The notes: generated by a model not told the origin, from the sequence alone. A stretch of DNA of 64,000 bases from Rhodocyclales bacterium (GCA_028292485.1 JAQGMG010000005.1:183252-247251); one strand, 5' to 3'. Positions 26,542-36,178 are shown, numbered from the stretch's first letter. Program-made: numbers and translations.

Positions 26542-27381
26542 ATGAAAAACGTTTCAACATGGCTCGAAGACCGCACCAGCCCATTTTTCTATGCTGGCCC
26601 CTGCGCGATTGAATCGAGAAGCTTCGCGCTCGAAACCGCCGCGCAACTCAAGGAGATTTTCGCCAACGCCGGTTTGCGGTTCGCGTACAAATCGTCGTTC
26701 GACAAAGCCAATCGCAGTTCTGCATCGAGCTTTCGTGGCGTAGGTCTCGACGAAGGCCTGTCGATTCTCAGCGAGGTCCGCGAAACGCTCGGCATTCCGG
26801 TGCTGACTGACGTGCACGAAGACTGGCAGGCAAAACCGGTGGCCGAGGTTGTCGATGTACTGCAGACGCCAGCCTTCCTGTGCCGGCAAACCGATTTCAT
26901 CGCCGCCGTCGCAGCGGCCGGCAAGCCGGTGAATATCAAGAAGGGCCAGTTCCTCGCTCCTTGGGAAATGCAGAACGTCATGCAAAAGGCAAAAACCGCC
27001 GCGCGCGAAGCCGGCGTACCCGATTCGCATTTCACGGCCTGCGAGCGCGGCACCTCTTTTGGCTACGGCAACCTCGTGGTGGACATGCGCGGTCTGCAGA
27101 TCATGGCCGAGACCTGCGGCACGCCCGTGGTGTTCGATGCGACGCACTCCGTGCAATTGCCAGGCGCCAACGGCGGTAGCAGCGGCGGTCAGCGCGAGTT
27201 CGTGCCGGCCCTGGCGCGTGCAGCGCTGGCCACCGGCTCCGTTTCCGGTTTGTTCATGGAATGCCATCCGTCACCAGACAATGCTCCGTGCGATGGGCCG
27301 AACATGATCCGCTTCGAAGACCTGCCCGGTTTGCTGGAGCAGCTGAAAAGCATCTACGCATCCAGCGTGGTACTCGCATGA
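26542..27381 (+). CDS. kdsA: 3-deoxy-8-phosphooctulonate (Kdo-8-P) synthase
   Basis: KdsA condenses phosphoenolpyruvate and arabinose-5-phosphate to Kdo-8-phosphate. ATG 26542 has CAGGAGA seven bases upstream and gives 279 residues. Signatures are [56 protein letters not shown] and [15 protein letters not shown]. It is the first of a contiguous kdsA, kdsB-kdsC, kdsD set that makes CMP-Kdo inside the EPS locus. Confidence 0.95.
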   Translation: MKNVSTWLEDRTSPFFYAGPCAIESRSFALETAAQLKEIFANAGLRFAYKSSFDKANRSSASSFRGVGLDEGLSILSEVRETLGIPVLTDVHEDWQAKPVAEVVDVLQTPAFLCRQTDFIAAVAAAGKPVNIKKGQFLAPWEMQNVMQKAKTAAREAGVPDSHFTACERGTSFGYGNLVVDMRGLQIMAETCGTPVVFDATHSVQLPGANGGSSGGQREFVPALARAALATGSVSGLFMECHPSPDNAPCDGPNMIRFEDLPGLLEQLKSIYASSVVLA

Positions 27382-27382
27382 C

Positions 27383-28663
27383 ATGAGAGTCGTCGCAGTC
27401 ATCCCGGCGCGCTACGGCTCCACGCGCCTTCCCGGAAAACCGCTGGCCGATATTCTTGGCAAGCCAATGATCCAGCACGTCTATGAACGTGTGCGGGAAG
27501 TCCCGGGGATAAGCGACATCATCGTGGCAACCGACGACTCTCGCATCGTCAAGGTCGTCGAGGCCTTTGGCGGCCGCGCGCTGATGACGAACCCGACGCA
27601 CCCGTCGGGCACCGACCGGCTGGTCGAGATCAAGTCCATCGTCGAGGCAGACATCTACCTGAACGTGCAGGGCGACGAGCCTCTCGTCGATCCTGCGCAT
27701 CTGACGCAGTTGCTCGAAGCGCTAAAGAACGACGCGAACGCAGAGGTGGCGACCTTGTGCCATCCCATCGCGTCGGTCGACGCCCAGAATCCGAACGCCG
27801 TAAAAGTCGTGATGGACCGCAACGGCTACGCCTTGTATTTCAGCCGCTCTGTCATTCCCTATGCCAGAGAGATGAATTCCCGGCCTTCCTATTTCAAGCA
27901 TGTCGGCGCCTACGCTTACCGCGCATCGATTCTCGACGTGTATGGCGAGCTGCCTCCATCAGGCCTTGAAGCGGCCGAAATGCTCGAACAGCTGCGCCTG
28001 CTCGAAGCGGGTGTGCGCATCAAGGTCATGCATGTCGACAGCGCAGCGCCGGGTGTGGACTCACCGGCGTGCCTTGATCGTGTGCGGCGGATCATGTCCG
28101 GCCTACCGGAATTTGCCGCGCCCACCGGGTCGCTTGCCGACATAAAGCTGGTTATCACCGACGTGGACGGCGTGCTGACCGACGGCGGCATCCTGTACGA
28201 CGACAGCGGCGAATGCCTCAAACGATTTCATGTGCGCGATGGGCTTGGTATCCGGATGCTGATGGCTTGCGGTATAGATGTTGCTGTCATATCCGGGCGC
28301 GATTCGGCCACTTTACGCAAGCGCGTGCACGACCTCGGCATCGCGCACTACATGTACGGCGTCAAGGACAAGGCGAAGGCCTGTCTTGCCATCATGCAGC
28401 AGCTCGACGTGAAGCCGGCTCAGACCGCATGCCTTGGCGACGACAGCATCGATCTGCCCGCATTCAAGGTCTGTGGCTGGCCGGTCGCAGTCGCCGACGC
28501 GCCGAGTTACGTCGCCGCCGCAGCGCGCATGACCCTGCGGCAAAAAGGCGGCTGCGGGGCATTCCGGGAGTTCTCCGACGCTGTGCTCTCTGCAAAGGGG
28601 CTCAAGAGCGTCTTCGATAGCGCCGAAGGATATTCGAAAATCATGAATGAAATGGCGCAGTGA
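27383..28663 (+). CDS. Fused CMP-Kdo synthetase (KdsB) and Kdo-8-phosphate phosphatase (KdsC)
   Basis: A single 426-residue frame carries two enzymes. The N-terminal ~250 residues are KdsB (PARYGSTRLPGKPL near residue 8, VQGDEPLV, FKHVGAYAYR), which activates Kdo with CTP. After a short linker (PEFAAPTGSLADI), residues about 256-426 are a HAD-superfamily KdsC with catalytic aspartates 260 and 262 (ITDVDGVLTDGG), SGRDSATL and a CLGDDSIDLPAF metal loop. KdsC normally is a separate 180-residue tetramer. Dephosphorylation precedes CMP activation in the pathway, so the fusion may channel Kdo. The frame starts two bases after kdsA; no frameshift or stop interrupts the junction. Confidence 0.93.
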   Translation: MRVVAVIPARYGSTRLPGKPLADILGKPMIQHVYERVREVPGISDIIVATDDSRIVKVVEAFGGRALMTNPTHPSGTDRLVEIKSIVEADIYLNVQGDEPLVDPAHLTQLLEALKNDANAEVATLCHPIASVDAQNPNAVKVVMDRNGYALYFSRSVIPYAREMNSRPSYFKHVGAYAYRASILDVYGELPPSGLEAAEMLEQLRLLEAGVRIKVMHVDSAAPGVDSPACLDRVRRIMSGLPEFAAPTGSLADIKLVITDVDGVLTDGGILYDDSGECLKRFHVRDGLGIRMLMACGIDVAVISGRDSATLRKRVHDLGIAHYMYGVKDKAKACLAIMQQLDVKPAQTACLGDDSIDLPAFKVCGWPVAVADAPSYVAAAARMTLRQKGGCGAFREFSDAVLSAKGLKSVFDSAEGYSKIMNEMAQ

Positions 28664-28712
28664 AATAGTGCATAAGGCGGCTACGTATTGAGGCCGTTGG
28701 TAGCCCGCCGCA

Positions 28713-29684
28713 ATGAAGTTGCTGGAAAGGTTGCACATGCTGGAGCTTGGAAAAAGTGTCTTTGAAGATCAGGCCGCCGCGCTCAGAAAGATCGGCGCGA
28801 ACCTGGGGGACGAGTTCGCCTGCGCCGTCAAGCTCATGCACGAAACCAAGGGCCGCGTCATCATTTCCGGCATGGGCAAGTCCGGCATTATTGGCCGCAA
28901 GATCGCTGCAACGCTTTCTTCCACCGGCACTTCTGCTTTCTACGTGCATCCCGGCGAGGCCTACCACGGTGACCTCGGCATGTTCCAGGGGACAGACACC
29001 GCAGTACTCATTTCCTATAGCGGCGAGACGGAAGAAGTCATCCGGCTGATTCCTTCGCTCAAGCATTTCGGCACACCGATCATTGCGCTCGTCGGCAAGG
29101 CCGGCTCTACTCTCGCCAACAATGCCGATGTCGTACTCGACGTCGGTGTTGAAAAAGAAGTTTGCCCCAACAACCTCGCGCCCACGACATCGACCACCGC
29201 CACGCTTGTCATGGGCGACGCGCTCGCCGTTGCACTCATGGTCAAGCGCGAGTTCCGGCCAAAGGATTTTGCTGTCTTCCACCCCGGCGGCAGCCTTGGC
29301 AGGCGACTGCTGACGCGGGTGAAAGACATCATGCAGCGCGAAGTGCCCTGCGTGAAACCAGCCGACACGATCGCTGACGTCATTCAATCGATTACTTCTG
29401 GCGGTTTGGGTCTGACGGCGGTGAATAGCGATGTCGGAGCCTTGCTTGGCGTGATTACGGATGGTGATCTCAGGCGTGCTTTGCTGGCCAAGGAAAACAT
29501 CTATCGGCTTTGTGCCGCCGACATCATGACCGCATCGCCCAAGACAGTGGACGAACAGGAAATGTTCGCGGTCGCAGAAAAATGCATGATCGAAAGCAAT
29601 ATCACCGCGCTGATTGTCGTCAACACGACAGGTCGGGTGACCGGCGCAATCAAGCTGTTTCACATGAACCGCCTGAACGGCTGA
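28713..29684 (+). CDS. kdsD: Arabinose-5-phosphate isomerase (KdsD/KpsF)
   Basis: A 323-residue isomerase converting ribulose-5-phosphate to arabinose-5-phosphate, the first committed step to Kdo. The SIS domain covers about residues 40-175 (GRVIISGMGKSGIIGRKIAATLSS, SYSGETEEV, TTSTTATLVMGDALA). Two CBS motifs follow (about 205-320). A second ATG at 28737 (MLELGKSVFEDQ) is also family-like. With kdsA and the kdsB-kdsC fusion upstream this completes the CMP-Kdo route. Confidence 0.93.
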   Translation: MKLLERLHMLELGKSVFEDQAAALRKIGANLGDEFACAVKLMHETKGRVIISGMGKSGIIGRKIAATLSSTGTSAFYVHPGEAYHGDLGMFQGTDTAVLISYSGETEEVIRLIPSLKHFGTPIIALVGKAGSTLANNADVVLDVGVEKEVCPNNLAPTTSTTATLVMGDALAVALMVKREFRPKDFAVFHPGGSLGRRLLTRVKDIMQREVPCVKPADTIADVIQSITSGGLGLTAVNSDVGALLGVITDGDLRRALLAKENIYRLCAADIMTASPKTVDEQEMFAVAEKCMIESNITALIVVNTTGRVTGAIKLFHMNRLNG

Positions 29685-29694
29685 GGGAAGCACG

Positions 29695-31206
29695 GTGAGC
29701 GCCAAGTCCCTGACGGCAGACCAGGCAATCGGTATAGGCGGTGGAGCGCCGCCGATGGCGAGCAGCAACAAGGATGGCGCTTCGATGCCTCAGCGCAAGG
29801 AGCGGAACAACCCTGCGGTTGCAGCGATATGGTTTGGTGCTTCCGTCTATCTGAACAGCGCCTTGCTGTTTTTTGCAACGCCCATATTCACGCGCCTGAT
29901 GAGCACCGCCGAATACGGCGAGGTCACCTTGTACACATCATGGTCGGTCGTTCTGGGGGTTTTTGCCACGCTGTCGCTGTCGACCGGCATCTTCAACACC
30001 GCGATGCTCGAGTTCGGCGATGACCTCGACGCGTACATTTCATCGATGCTTGGCTTGACCACGCTTGCGGTCGGCGGATGCGGTCTGGTATTCGCATTGT
30101 CGGTGGCCGTATTCGGCAATTACACCGGCGTCAGAGAAAGTCTTTTGTCATATATGTTCGTCTACTTCGTCTTCAATGCGGCTTTTCTTTTCTGGCAGTC
30201 CCGCGAGCGTTTCTTCTTCCGCTACAAGGCGGTATCGGCAATCAGCATTCCCTCGTCGGTCATCGGCGTGGGCGGGGCGATCTATTTGATGTTGATGCCC
30301 GCGACGGCGCATATCAAGGTCGAGCTCCGTGTTGCTGTGGCAACGTTGCCAATACTCGTGTGTGGCCTTGCGCTGTATGCCGTGCTGCTGAAGAAGGGCG
30401 CACGCGTCTTCTGCCGGAAGTATTGGGCATATGCGTTGGCGTTGAGTATCCCGCTCATCCCGCACTATCTTGCGCAGGCCTTCCTCCAGCAGTTCGATCG
30501 ATTCGCAATACAACATTACCTGGGTAAATCGAGCGTCGGGATCTACGGACTTGCGATGGCTGTGGCATCCGGCCTGACCTTGTTCTGGACGGCAATCAAT
30601 TCAAGCTGGGTGCCCTGGATGCTGAAGAAATTCGCAGCATCGGCCTATGACGAGGTCTTCCAGAAGACCGGCATCCTGATTACCGGTATCGGTCTGCTAT
30701 GTGTGATTGGCGGTCTTGTGGCGCCGGAGGCCATCAGGCTACTGGCCCCGCCGCGCTTTCAGGAGGCGGCTCTGGTGACACCGGGCCTGCTGCTCGCCAG
30801 CTATTTCCAGTTCTGCCAGTCGCTCTATCTCATCGTGCAGTTCTACAAGAAGAGAACTTCGATGATTACGGCATGCTCGGTTCTGGCAGCGATGCTGAGC
30901 ATCGCGCTGAATATCCTGTTGCTGCCGCATTTCGGTGTCGTGGGATCAAGCTTTGTCATCGCTTTCTGTCAGGCATTCCAGCTGGTGTTTCATGGCTGGG
31001 TCGTCCAGCGTACGGATGGTCTGGAAGTCATTGCACGCAGAAAGCTCATGGCAATCAGCGGTTCAGTCATCACACTATCCATTCTGGCAATTGCCTGTGC
31101 CGACTTTCCCCTCGTTCGTCTTCCAATCGCCGGTGTGTTGCTCGCTTACGGTCTTTTCCTGGGTGCGCAGCAATTCAGGCGCCAGCAAATGTCGAGGCTG
31201 TCATGA
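29695..31206 (+). CDS. Wzx-type polysaccharide flippase
   Basis: A polytopic inner-membrane protein of 503 residues with about 12-14 hydrophobic segments, of the MOP superfamily that flips lipid-linked repeat units to the periplasm. The GTG start has GAGGGAAG upstream. The first ~45 residues are a polar cytoplasmic extension before the first helix (WFGASVYLNSALLFFATPIF). The flippase N-terminal motif FTRLMSTAEYGEV is typical. It overlaps the next gene by ATGA (31203-31206). Confidence 0.88.
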   Translation: MSAKSLTADQAIGIGGGAPPMASSNKDGASMPQRKERNNPAVAAIWFGASVYLNSALLFFATPIFTRLMSTAEYGEVTLYTSWSVVLGVFATLSLSTGIFNTAMLEFGDDLDAYISSMLGLTTLAVGGCGLVFALSVAVFGNYTGVRESLLSYMFVYFVFNAAFLFWQSRERFFFRYKAVSAISIPSSVIGVGGAIYLMLMPATAHIKVELRVAVATLPILVCGLALYAVLLKKGARVFCRKYWAYALALSIPLIPHYLAQAFLQQFDRFAIQHYLGKSSVGIYGLAMAVASGLTLFWTAINSSWVPWMLKKFAASAYDEVFQKTGILITGIGLLCVIGGLVAPEAIRLLAPPRFQEAALVTPGLLLASYFQFCQSLYLIVQFYKKRTSMITACSVLAAMLSIALNILLLPHFGVVGSSFVIAFCQAFQLVFHGWVVQRTDGLEVIARRKLMAISGSVITLSILAIACADFPLVRLPIAGVLLAYGLFLGAQQFRRQQMSRLS

Positions 31207-32174
31207 GCACGCGTGATCTTTGTCTCTGCCTCACGCCGCTGCATGCACTCATTGCCGGACAGATCTCGCGCAAGCTTGGCAAGGGCTTTGATGTCGGCAT
31301 GTACGTTACCAATGTCGACAATGCCAAGCACCGTCATTACGCGGAAAAGATGCGGGCCTACTGCACCTGCGTCGAATACATCGTCACCCCTTCGGAAGAT
31401 AGCTACGCCAAACCGAGGCATCTGAGCATTCTGTTGCGACGGCTGAATTACAGGCTGCGATGGGCAAAGCTCGGGACTTTTTCGGCGGTCTATGTGCCAT
31501 CGTCCTTGAACCACTACACCTATATTCTCTTGTCCAGCATTGGCCTCGCACGAATCAGTACATACGACGATGGCATGCTCAACATCCAGTCTGACTCGCA
31601 GCTGCTCAGCGCGCGCACGAGCCTGTCTGCCAAAATATTCCTGCGCATGGCTGGTGTGCGCTTCTGGGCGGAAAAACTTATGGAGCGCTCTGCCCAGCAC
31701 TTTACGATCTACGCCGCGAAGAACGTCTTCGCACGCACGGTGCAGATTGGTCTGTTTGATGACTCGGCCGATTTCAGCGCCGCCGACGGCAAGGACTTCC
31801 GTCTGTTGGTAGGCGCTGCACCGGAGGCCTCTCCGGCCGTGTGGAGCGAGCTGCAGAGTTTTGTCGAAGAGGCCGCACCTGATGTGTATCTGCCGCATCC
31901 GCGAGAAGTGGAGCCGAAGCTGAAAGGCGTCGCATATCTCGAAACTCCGCTCATTGCGGAAGACTACATTTCAGGAAAATTGGTCGCCGATCCGGCATTG
32001 AAGATAAAGATCTTCGGCTATGAGTCCTCGATCCTGGTCAATCTGGCAGGGGTGCCGAGAGTCGAGTCGTTCAGCCTCATGCCAGATAACAAGGATTGCA
32101 GCGAAGCACGTTCGCTCATGAAGCGTTGTGGCGTGAGCCTGGTTCATGGTCAGGGCCTGTCCACGGAACTTTGA
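31203..32174 (+). CDS. GT52-type glycosyltransferase (sialyltransferase-like)
   Basis: A 323-residue protein starting within the flippase stop codon (ATGA), so translationally coupled. The N-terminal LCLCLTPLHALIAGQI, the central ARISTYDDGMLNI and the C-terminal YLPHPREVEPKLKG, EDYISGKL and KIFGYESSILVNLAGVPRVESF match the layout of GT52/LST-type transferases, which use CMP-sialic acid to add sialyl groups in LOS and capsules. No sialic acid synthesis genes (neuABC) are in the window; the CMP-sugar genes next to it make CMP-Kdo. A Kdo donor is therefore a plausible alternative, but this is inference. The family call is from a few motifs, so moderate confidence. Confidence 0.6.
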   Translation: MSTRDLCLCLTPLHALIAGQISRKLGKGFDVGMYVTNVDNAKHRHYAEKMRAYCTCVEYIVTPSEDSYAKPRHLSILLRRLNYRLRWAKLGTFSAVYVPSSLNHYTYILLSSIGLARISTYDDGMLNIQSDSQLLSARTSLSAKIFLRMAGVRFWAEKLMERSAQHFTIYAAKNVFARTVQIGLFDDSADFSAADGKDFRLLVGAAPEASPAVWSELQSFVEEAAPDVYLPHPREVEPKLKGVAYLETPLIAEDYISGKLVADPALKIKIFGYESSILVNLAGVPRVESFSLMPDNKDCSEARSLMKRCGVSLVHGQGLSTEL

Positions 32175-32186
32175 CGCGAAAATTTG

Positions 32187-33581
32187 ATGATTGAAAAACT
32201 GCTTCCTATCGGTTCGACGCGCAACGCCATCATGCTGTCGGCGGGCCTGCTCTTGCTTGCCATGATTGCGGGCGTGGCATCTGTCGGGTACGCATCCGTC
32301 GCGGGTGGCAATCTTGTCCGGCTGGCAGCGTTGCCTGCTGCCATCGTATTGCTGATGGTATTGATCTTCGACAAGGAGCGTCTGTTCATCGGCATATTTC
32401 TGCTGCGCGCCGGCGCCGACATTGCGTTCAGCGAAGGTAAATTTGACCTCGGCGGCTATGCATTCGGAATTGGTGGCGTGGTCAACGCATTCGTCATGCT
32501 GATTGCGGCGCTCTATCTGATTCAGACGCCTCGAGCCTTGTCGCGTCGCATGTTGCTGCCCTGGGGCATGTTCCTGCTCGTCGTACTGGTCGGCGTGGTG
32601 CGGGCTCCCGCGATGGGTGAGGCGATACGGACCGCGCTGGGTCTGATGTCGTGGGCTGCAGTATTCGTAATCGCCCAGTATCTCGTCGCCAATGGACGCA
32701 GCTTCGGCGGCTGCGTTCGCATCGTCATGCTGTCCACGATCATTCCCGTAATTGGCGGACTGATTTCACTGGCGACGGGGCATGGCGTGGTGGAGGGGCG
32801 CCTGGCGGGCATGTTTTCCCACCCGAATATTTTCGCGTTCTACCTGGTACTCGCAATTTCCCTGGCGCTCTATACGAGCCGGCAGCCAACATGTCGCTAT
32901 CGCTCATTGATGTCGCTATACATGCTCGTGCTATTGGGCTTGCTGGCGCTTACGCAGACCCGTAGCGCCTGGATTTCATGCACGGCACTGTTTGCTGCCT
33001 ACGGTCTCTTCTTCGAACGTCGCTATCTCGTCTATCTCGCGCTCGCGCCAGTGGTTGCCCTGATGATTCCCGAAGTAAGGGATCGTCTGCTCGATCTGCA
33101 GTCGGGGAACGAGTACGTCATGTACGCCAAGCTCAACTCGTTTGCCTGGCGCAAACTCATCTGGGAATCCGGCCTGTCATGGATGTCACCGATGAATTAC
33201 CTGGCAGGGTATGGACTTGAGGCCTTCTATACCTGGTCGCCGATTTTCTTCCCGCTATCGGGCGGGAATAATTTCGGCGCGCACAACATATTCGTGCAAT
33301 TGATCTTCGATCTCGGCGTTGTGGGGCTGCTGCTCTTTCTAAATATATTCGCCAAGGCAATACAGATCTTGCGCGGCGGTATGCGTGTTGATCGTCTGGG
33401 CGCAGCGATCATGATTCTGCTCATGCTTGCCTACCTGGTGACTGCCTTCTCGGACAATATGTTTGGTTACCTCGTATTCAATTGGTATTTCTGGTTCATG
33501 GTCGGCGCTGGCTGTGCAGCTTGGGGCGCAAAGTCCGACAAGCCGGAAGCTGGCATCACGCAACGCGAGGCGCGACCGTGA
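32187..33581 (+). CDS. O-antigen ligase/polymerase (Wzy-like) family protein
   Basis: A polytopic membrane protein of 464 residues with about 11-12 helices. The ATG at 32187 follows a possible TTG at 32184. The large periplasmic loop between later helices (about 310-365) contains NEYVMYAKLNSFAWRKLIWESGL, and HNIFVQLIFDLGVVGL is the conserved ligase/polymerase H-N segment after it. In this locus it most likely polymerises repeat units. The stop overlaps the GTG start of the following acyltransferase. Confidence 0.85.
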   Translation: MIEKLLPIGSTRNAIMLSAGLLLLAMIAGVASVGYASVAGGNLVRLAALPAAIVLLMVLIFDKERLFIGIFLLRAGADIAFSEGKFDLGGYAFGIGGVVNAFVMLIAALYLIQTPRALSRRMLLPWGMFLLVVLVGVVRAPAMGEAIRTALGLMSWAAVFVIAQYLVANGRSFGGCVRIVMLSTIIPVIGGLISLATGHGVVEGRLAGMFSHPNIFAFYLVLAISLALYTSRQPTCRYRSLMSLYMLVLLGLLALTQTRSAWISCTALFAAYGLFFERRYLVYLALAPVVALMIPEVRDRLLDLQSGNEYVMYAKLNSFAWRKLIWESGLSWMSPMNYLAGYGLEAFYTWSPIFFPLSGGNNFGAHNIFVQLIFDLGVVGLLLFLNIFAKAIQILRGGMRVDRLGAAIMILLMLAYLVTAFSDNMFGYLVFNWYFWFMVGAGCAAWGAKSDKPEAGITQREARP

Positions 33582-34672
33582 ATGGCGTTGTGACCGAAGG
33601 GGCTCTGCGCGAGTCGCCAGAGTTCTCGGCAGAGATCTTCGCGAGCAGTGTTCAAGGCGATGGAAACGCCACGATCCCAATGGACGAGCCACAGATTGCC
33701 GATCGCATGAGGCTCCCTGTTCTGGATGGGTGGCGTGGCTTGAGCATCCTGGCCGTGCTCGGGGCGCATCTGTCACCGCTTGGCCCCAAGACTTTGCATT
33801 TCAATGCTGCGGCGGGCATGTTCGGCATGGCGATCTTCTTCACGCTGTCAGGCTTTTTGATCACTTACTCCTTGCTGGAGCAACCGAAGGTCGTCGATTT
33901 CCTGACCAAGCGTTTCTTTCGTATTTTGCCCTTGGCATGGTTGTGCATGGCCATCGCTTTTGCCATGCATCCGGCGTCTATCGGTATGCTGATGTCGCAC
34001 TTTCTCTTTTATGCCAATCTGCCGCCGCAGCAGTTGATCCCGGTGACCGCGCATATGTGGAGCCTGTGTGTCGAAGTGCAGTTCTACGTGTTCATTGCGT
34101 TGCTCGTCGCCCTGCGCGGACGCGCCGGCTTGTTGTTGATTCCCGTGTTATGTCTCGGGCATACAGCGCTGCGCATCGCCTATGGTGTGCAGGCTTCGAG
34201 CGTCACGTACTACCGCGTCGATGAGATCCTGGCCGGTTGCGTTTTGGCGCTGGCTTTACATGGCGAATTTGGCAAGCAGGCTGAGCGCTTCGTAGCCTGG
34301 TTCAACCCATTCTTGCTGCTGGCGCTTTTCGTGTTGGCCTGCATGGTGCAAAGCGGCCCTTTGAATTATGTGCGCCCGTACTTTGCCGCGATGCTGGTGG
34401 GGGCGACCATCGTGCGCAGCAGCGGCGTATTGCCGCGCCTGCTGCACACGAAAGCACTCCTCTATCTGGCAGCAATTTCATATGCGCTCTATGTGATCCA
34501 TCCGCTGCTTGCAGATACCTGGCTGGGCAGCGGCGATGTCATCGAGAAGTATGCGAAGCGACCGTTGCTTTTCATCGTTCTGTTCGCTCTCGCACATTTG
34601 TCGACTTTTTATTTCGAGCGTCCGTGCATTTTCTTCAGCAAGCATCTTGTCAAACGCTGGAGGCAATCATGA
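33578..34672 (+). CDS. Acyltransferase family 3 (OafA-like) membrane protein
   Basis: A predicted O-acyltransferase with about ten helices; 364 residues from the GTG at 33578, which overlaps the polymerase stop (GTGA) and has GAGG upstream. The family signature is RLPVLDGWRGLSILAVLGAHLSP near residue 40, then AMAIFFTLSGFLITYSLL. The catalytic His sits in LGAHLSP. The first ~45 residues are an unusual polar extension before the domain. It probably acetylates the EPS repeat unit. Confidence 0.85.
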   Translation: MNGVVTEGALRESPEFSAEIFASSVQGDGNATIPMDEPQIADRMRLPVLDGWRGLSILAVLGAHLSPLGPKTLHFNAAAGMFGMAIFFTLSGFLITYSLLEQPKVVDFLTKRFFRILPLAWLCMAIAFAMHPASIGMLMSHFLFYANLPPQQLIPVTAHMWSLCVEVQFYVFIALLVALRGRAGLLLIPVLCLGHTALRIAYGVQASSVTYYRVDEILAGCVLALALHGEFGKQAERFVAWFNPFLLLALFVLACMVQSGPLNYVRPYFAAMLVGATIVRSSGVLPRLLHTKALLYLAAISYALYVIHPLLADTWLGSGDVIEKYAKRPLLFIVLFALAHLSTFYFERPCIFFSKHLVKRWRQS

Positions 34673-34756
34673 GCATGCACCGCAAGGGTGCCATTTTGCG
34701 GCTTTCTCGTGCGCAGTTGACTGTCTCATGGTCAACCATGCCAAGGAGAAAATGCC

Positions 34757-36178
34757 ATGATCATCACTGCTTCCAATAATTTATTTCACCGCGGGGCCGC
34801 CACGATGCGGCTCTTCCTGGGCATGCTGGCACTGCTGGCGAGCTTTGCGTGTTCAGCGCAGTGGGGGAGCTTTCTCAAGCCATTTGCCGCAGATTCGCTC
34901 TGGAACAGCAGGCCAGTGGCGCCCGTGCTCGGTGACTTTCAGATTCCGACCTCCGAGTATTCTCCTTCCGTTGCCGAAGGCCCGTACTCCACCGCAGCAT
35001 TTCTGGCCAAGACGTCTGATGCGCCGATGACCGTGTCGGGCTTGCCGGGGACGACGGGCGTGTGGGATCCGGATGCGGAGGTGCGCCGCACCGTCACGAT
35101 TCCGCACTGGCCCGCCGACGTGATTCCGGCAACGGGCAGCGATGGTCATGCCGATATCATCGATCCGGTCGCTGGTGTCGTGCATTCTCTTTTCAAGCTC
35201 AAGAATATCGATGGTCAATGGCGCGCCGCCCAGTATGCATGGGCGCCATTGAATGGTTCTGGCTGGGGCACGCCAGCCCATTATTTCCAGGGCGCGCGCG
35301 CCGCGGCCGTGCCTTCTACCGCAGGCATCATGCGCAAGCATGAAATCAACGATGGGGACAGCATGTACCGCCATGCCTTGGCGATGTCGCTCACCTTCAA
35401 CGCCTTGGCGACCAATCCCACCTACGTGTTCCCGGCAACATCGGCCGATACAAACGCCGCGACGACGAACAGCGGAAGGATTCCCGAAGGCGCGCTGCTG
35501 ATGTTGCCTGCGAGCTTCGATACGGCGCGCATTACCAATGCCGATCTGCGCAAGGTTGCCGAAACGTTGAAGGTGTATGGCGCGTACATCGTCGATCGCA
35601 ACTACGGTACGCCGTTCGTGATCTATGTCGAGAACGGATCGGGCTTCAGCCTGCATAAAGGCGGCTGGAGCACTGTTGTAGCGGGAGAGCTGGACGAGAT
35701 CCGCAAGGCCTTGCGGCAGGTTGTCTCAGCGACAGGCTGGGTCGATGCAACAGGTCATGCATTCACGCCGCCGCGCAATCTGAACCTGCTCTCGATGCGC
35801 GGTGCGTGGACCTTGCGTGAGGGCACCAACCCCGGTGTATTCGATACCCTCAAACAGGCCGTGGTTTTCGCTGCGAATCCATCCAGAGTCGTGCAGACGA
35901 ACTGGAGCGGACGGGCGGTGAATCTCGTCTCATGGGCCACGCCCCAGCGCGGGCGCTCCTACAGACTGACTGCTGAGGCAACGGGCGGGGCGATGCTGCG
36001 TGTGCAGATCATCGAGAAGGCAACGAACAAATTCGTCTACGACAGCGGCGATCTGGGCAATGCGGGCAGCGTGACCTTCAGCTGGCCGACCGACGACTAT
36101 ACCGTCGTGACCACGGCCAGCAGTGTGGCCGGCGTGTCGGGCAGTGTCGGTGGCACGCTTGTTGCAATTGGCGAGTAG
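34757..36178 (+). CDS. Secreted protein of unknown function in the EPS locus
   Basis: A 473-residue exported protein I do not recognise. AAGGAGA lies seven bases before ATG 34757; an internal ATG at 34805 starts the hydrophobic signal region (MRLFLGMLALLASFACSAQ), so the signal peptide would be cleaved after CSA. The mature part begins WGSFLKPFAADSLWNSRP and contains DGHADIIDPVAGVVHSLFKL, SGWGTPAHYFQGARAAAVPST and RKHEINDGDSMYRHALAM, resembling the compact modules of carbohydrate-active proteins. The last ~90 residues look like a beta-sandwich carbohydrate-binding module. His/Asp/Glu clusters could form a lyase-type site, but no family signature is definite. Its position between transferases suggests a polymer-modifying or processing role. 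Confidence 0.7.
   Translation: MIITASNNLFHRGAATMRLFLGMLALLASFACSAQWGSFLKPFAADSLWNSRPVAPVLGDFQIPTSEYSPSVAEGPYSTAAFLAKTSDAPMTVSGLPGTTGVWDPDAEVRRTVTIPHWPADVIPATGSDGHADIIDPVAGVVHSLFKLKNIDGQWRAAQYAWAPLNGSGWGTPAHYFQGARAAAVPSTAGIMRKHEINDGDSMYRHALAMSLTFNALATNPTYVFPATSADTNAATTNSGRIPEGALLMLPASFDTARITNADLRKVAETLKVYGAYIVDRNYGTPFVIYVENGSGFSLHKGGWSTVVAGELDEIRKALRQVVSATGWVDATGHAFTPPRNLNLLSMRGAWTLREGTNPGVFDTLKQAVVFAANPSRVVQTNWSGRAVNLVSWATPQRGRSYRLTAEATGGAMLRVQIIEKATNKFVYDSGDLGNAGSVTFSWPTDDYTVVTTASSVAGVSGSVGGTLVAIGE

Noticed and set aside
28641..29771. 376-codon reverse-strand frame over kdsD
   Set aside because: Shadow of kdsD, whose SIS and CBS motifs are complete on the forward strand.
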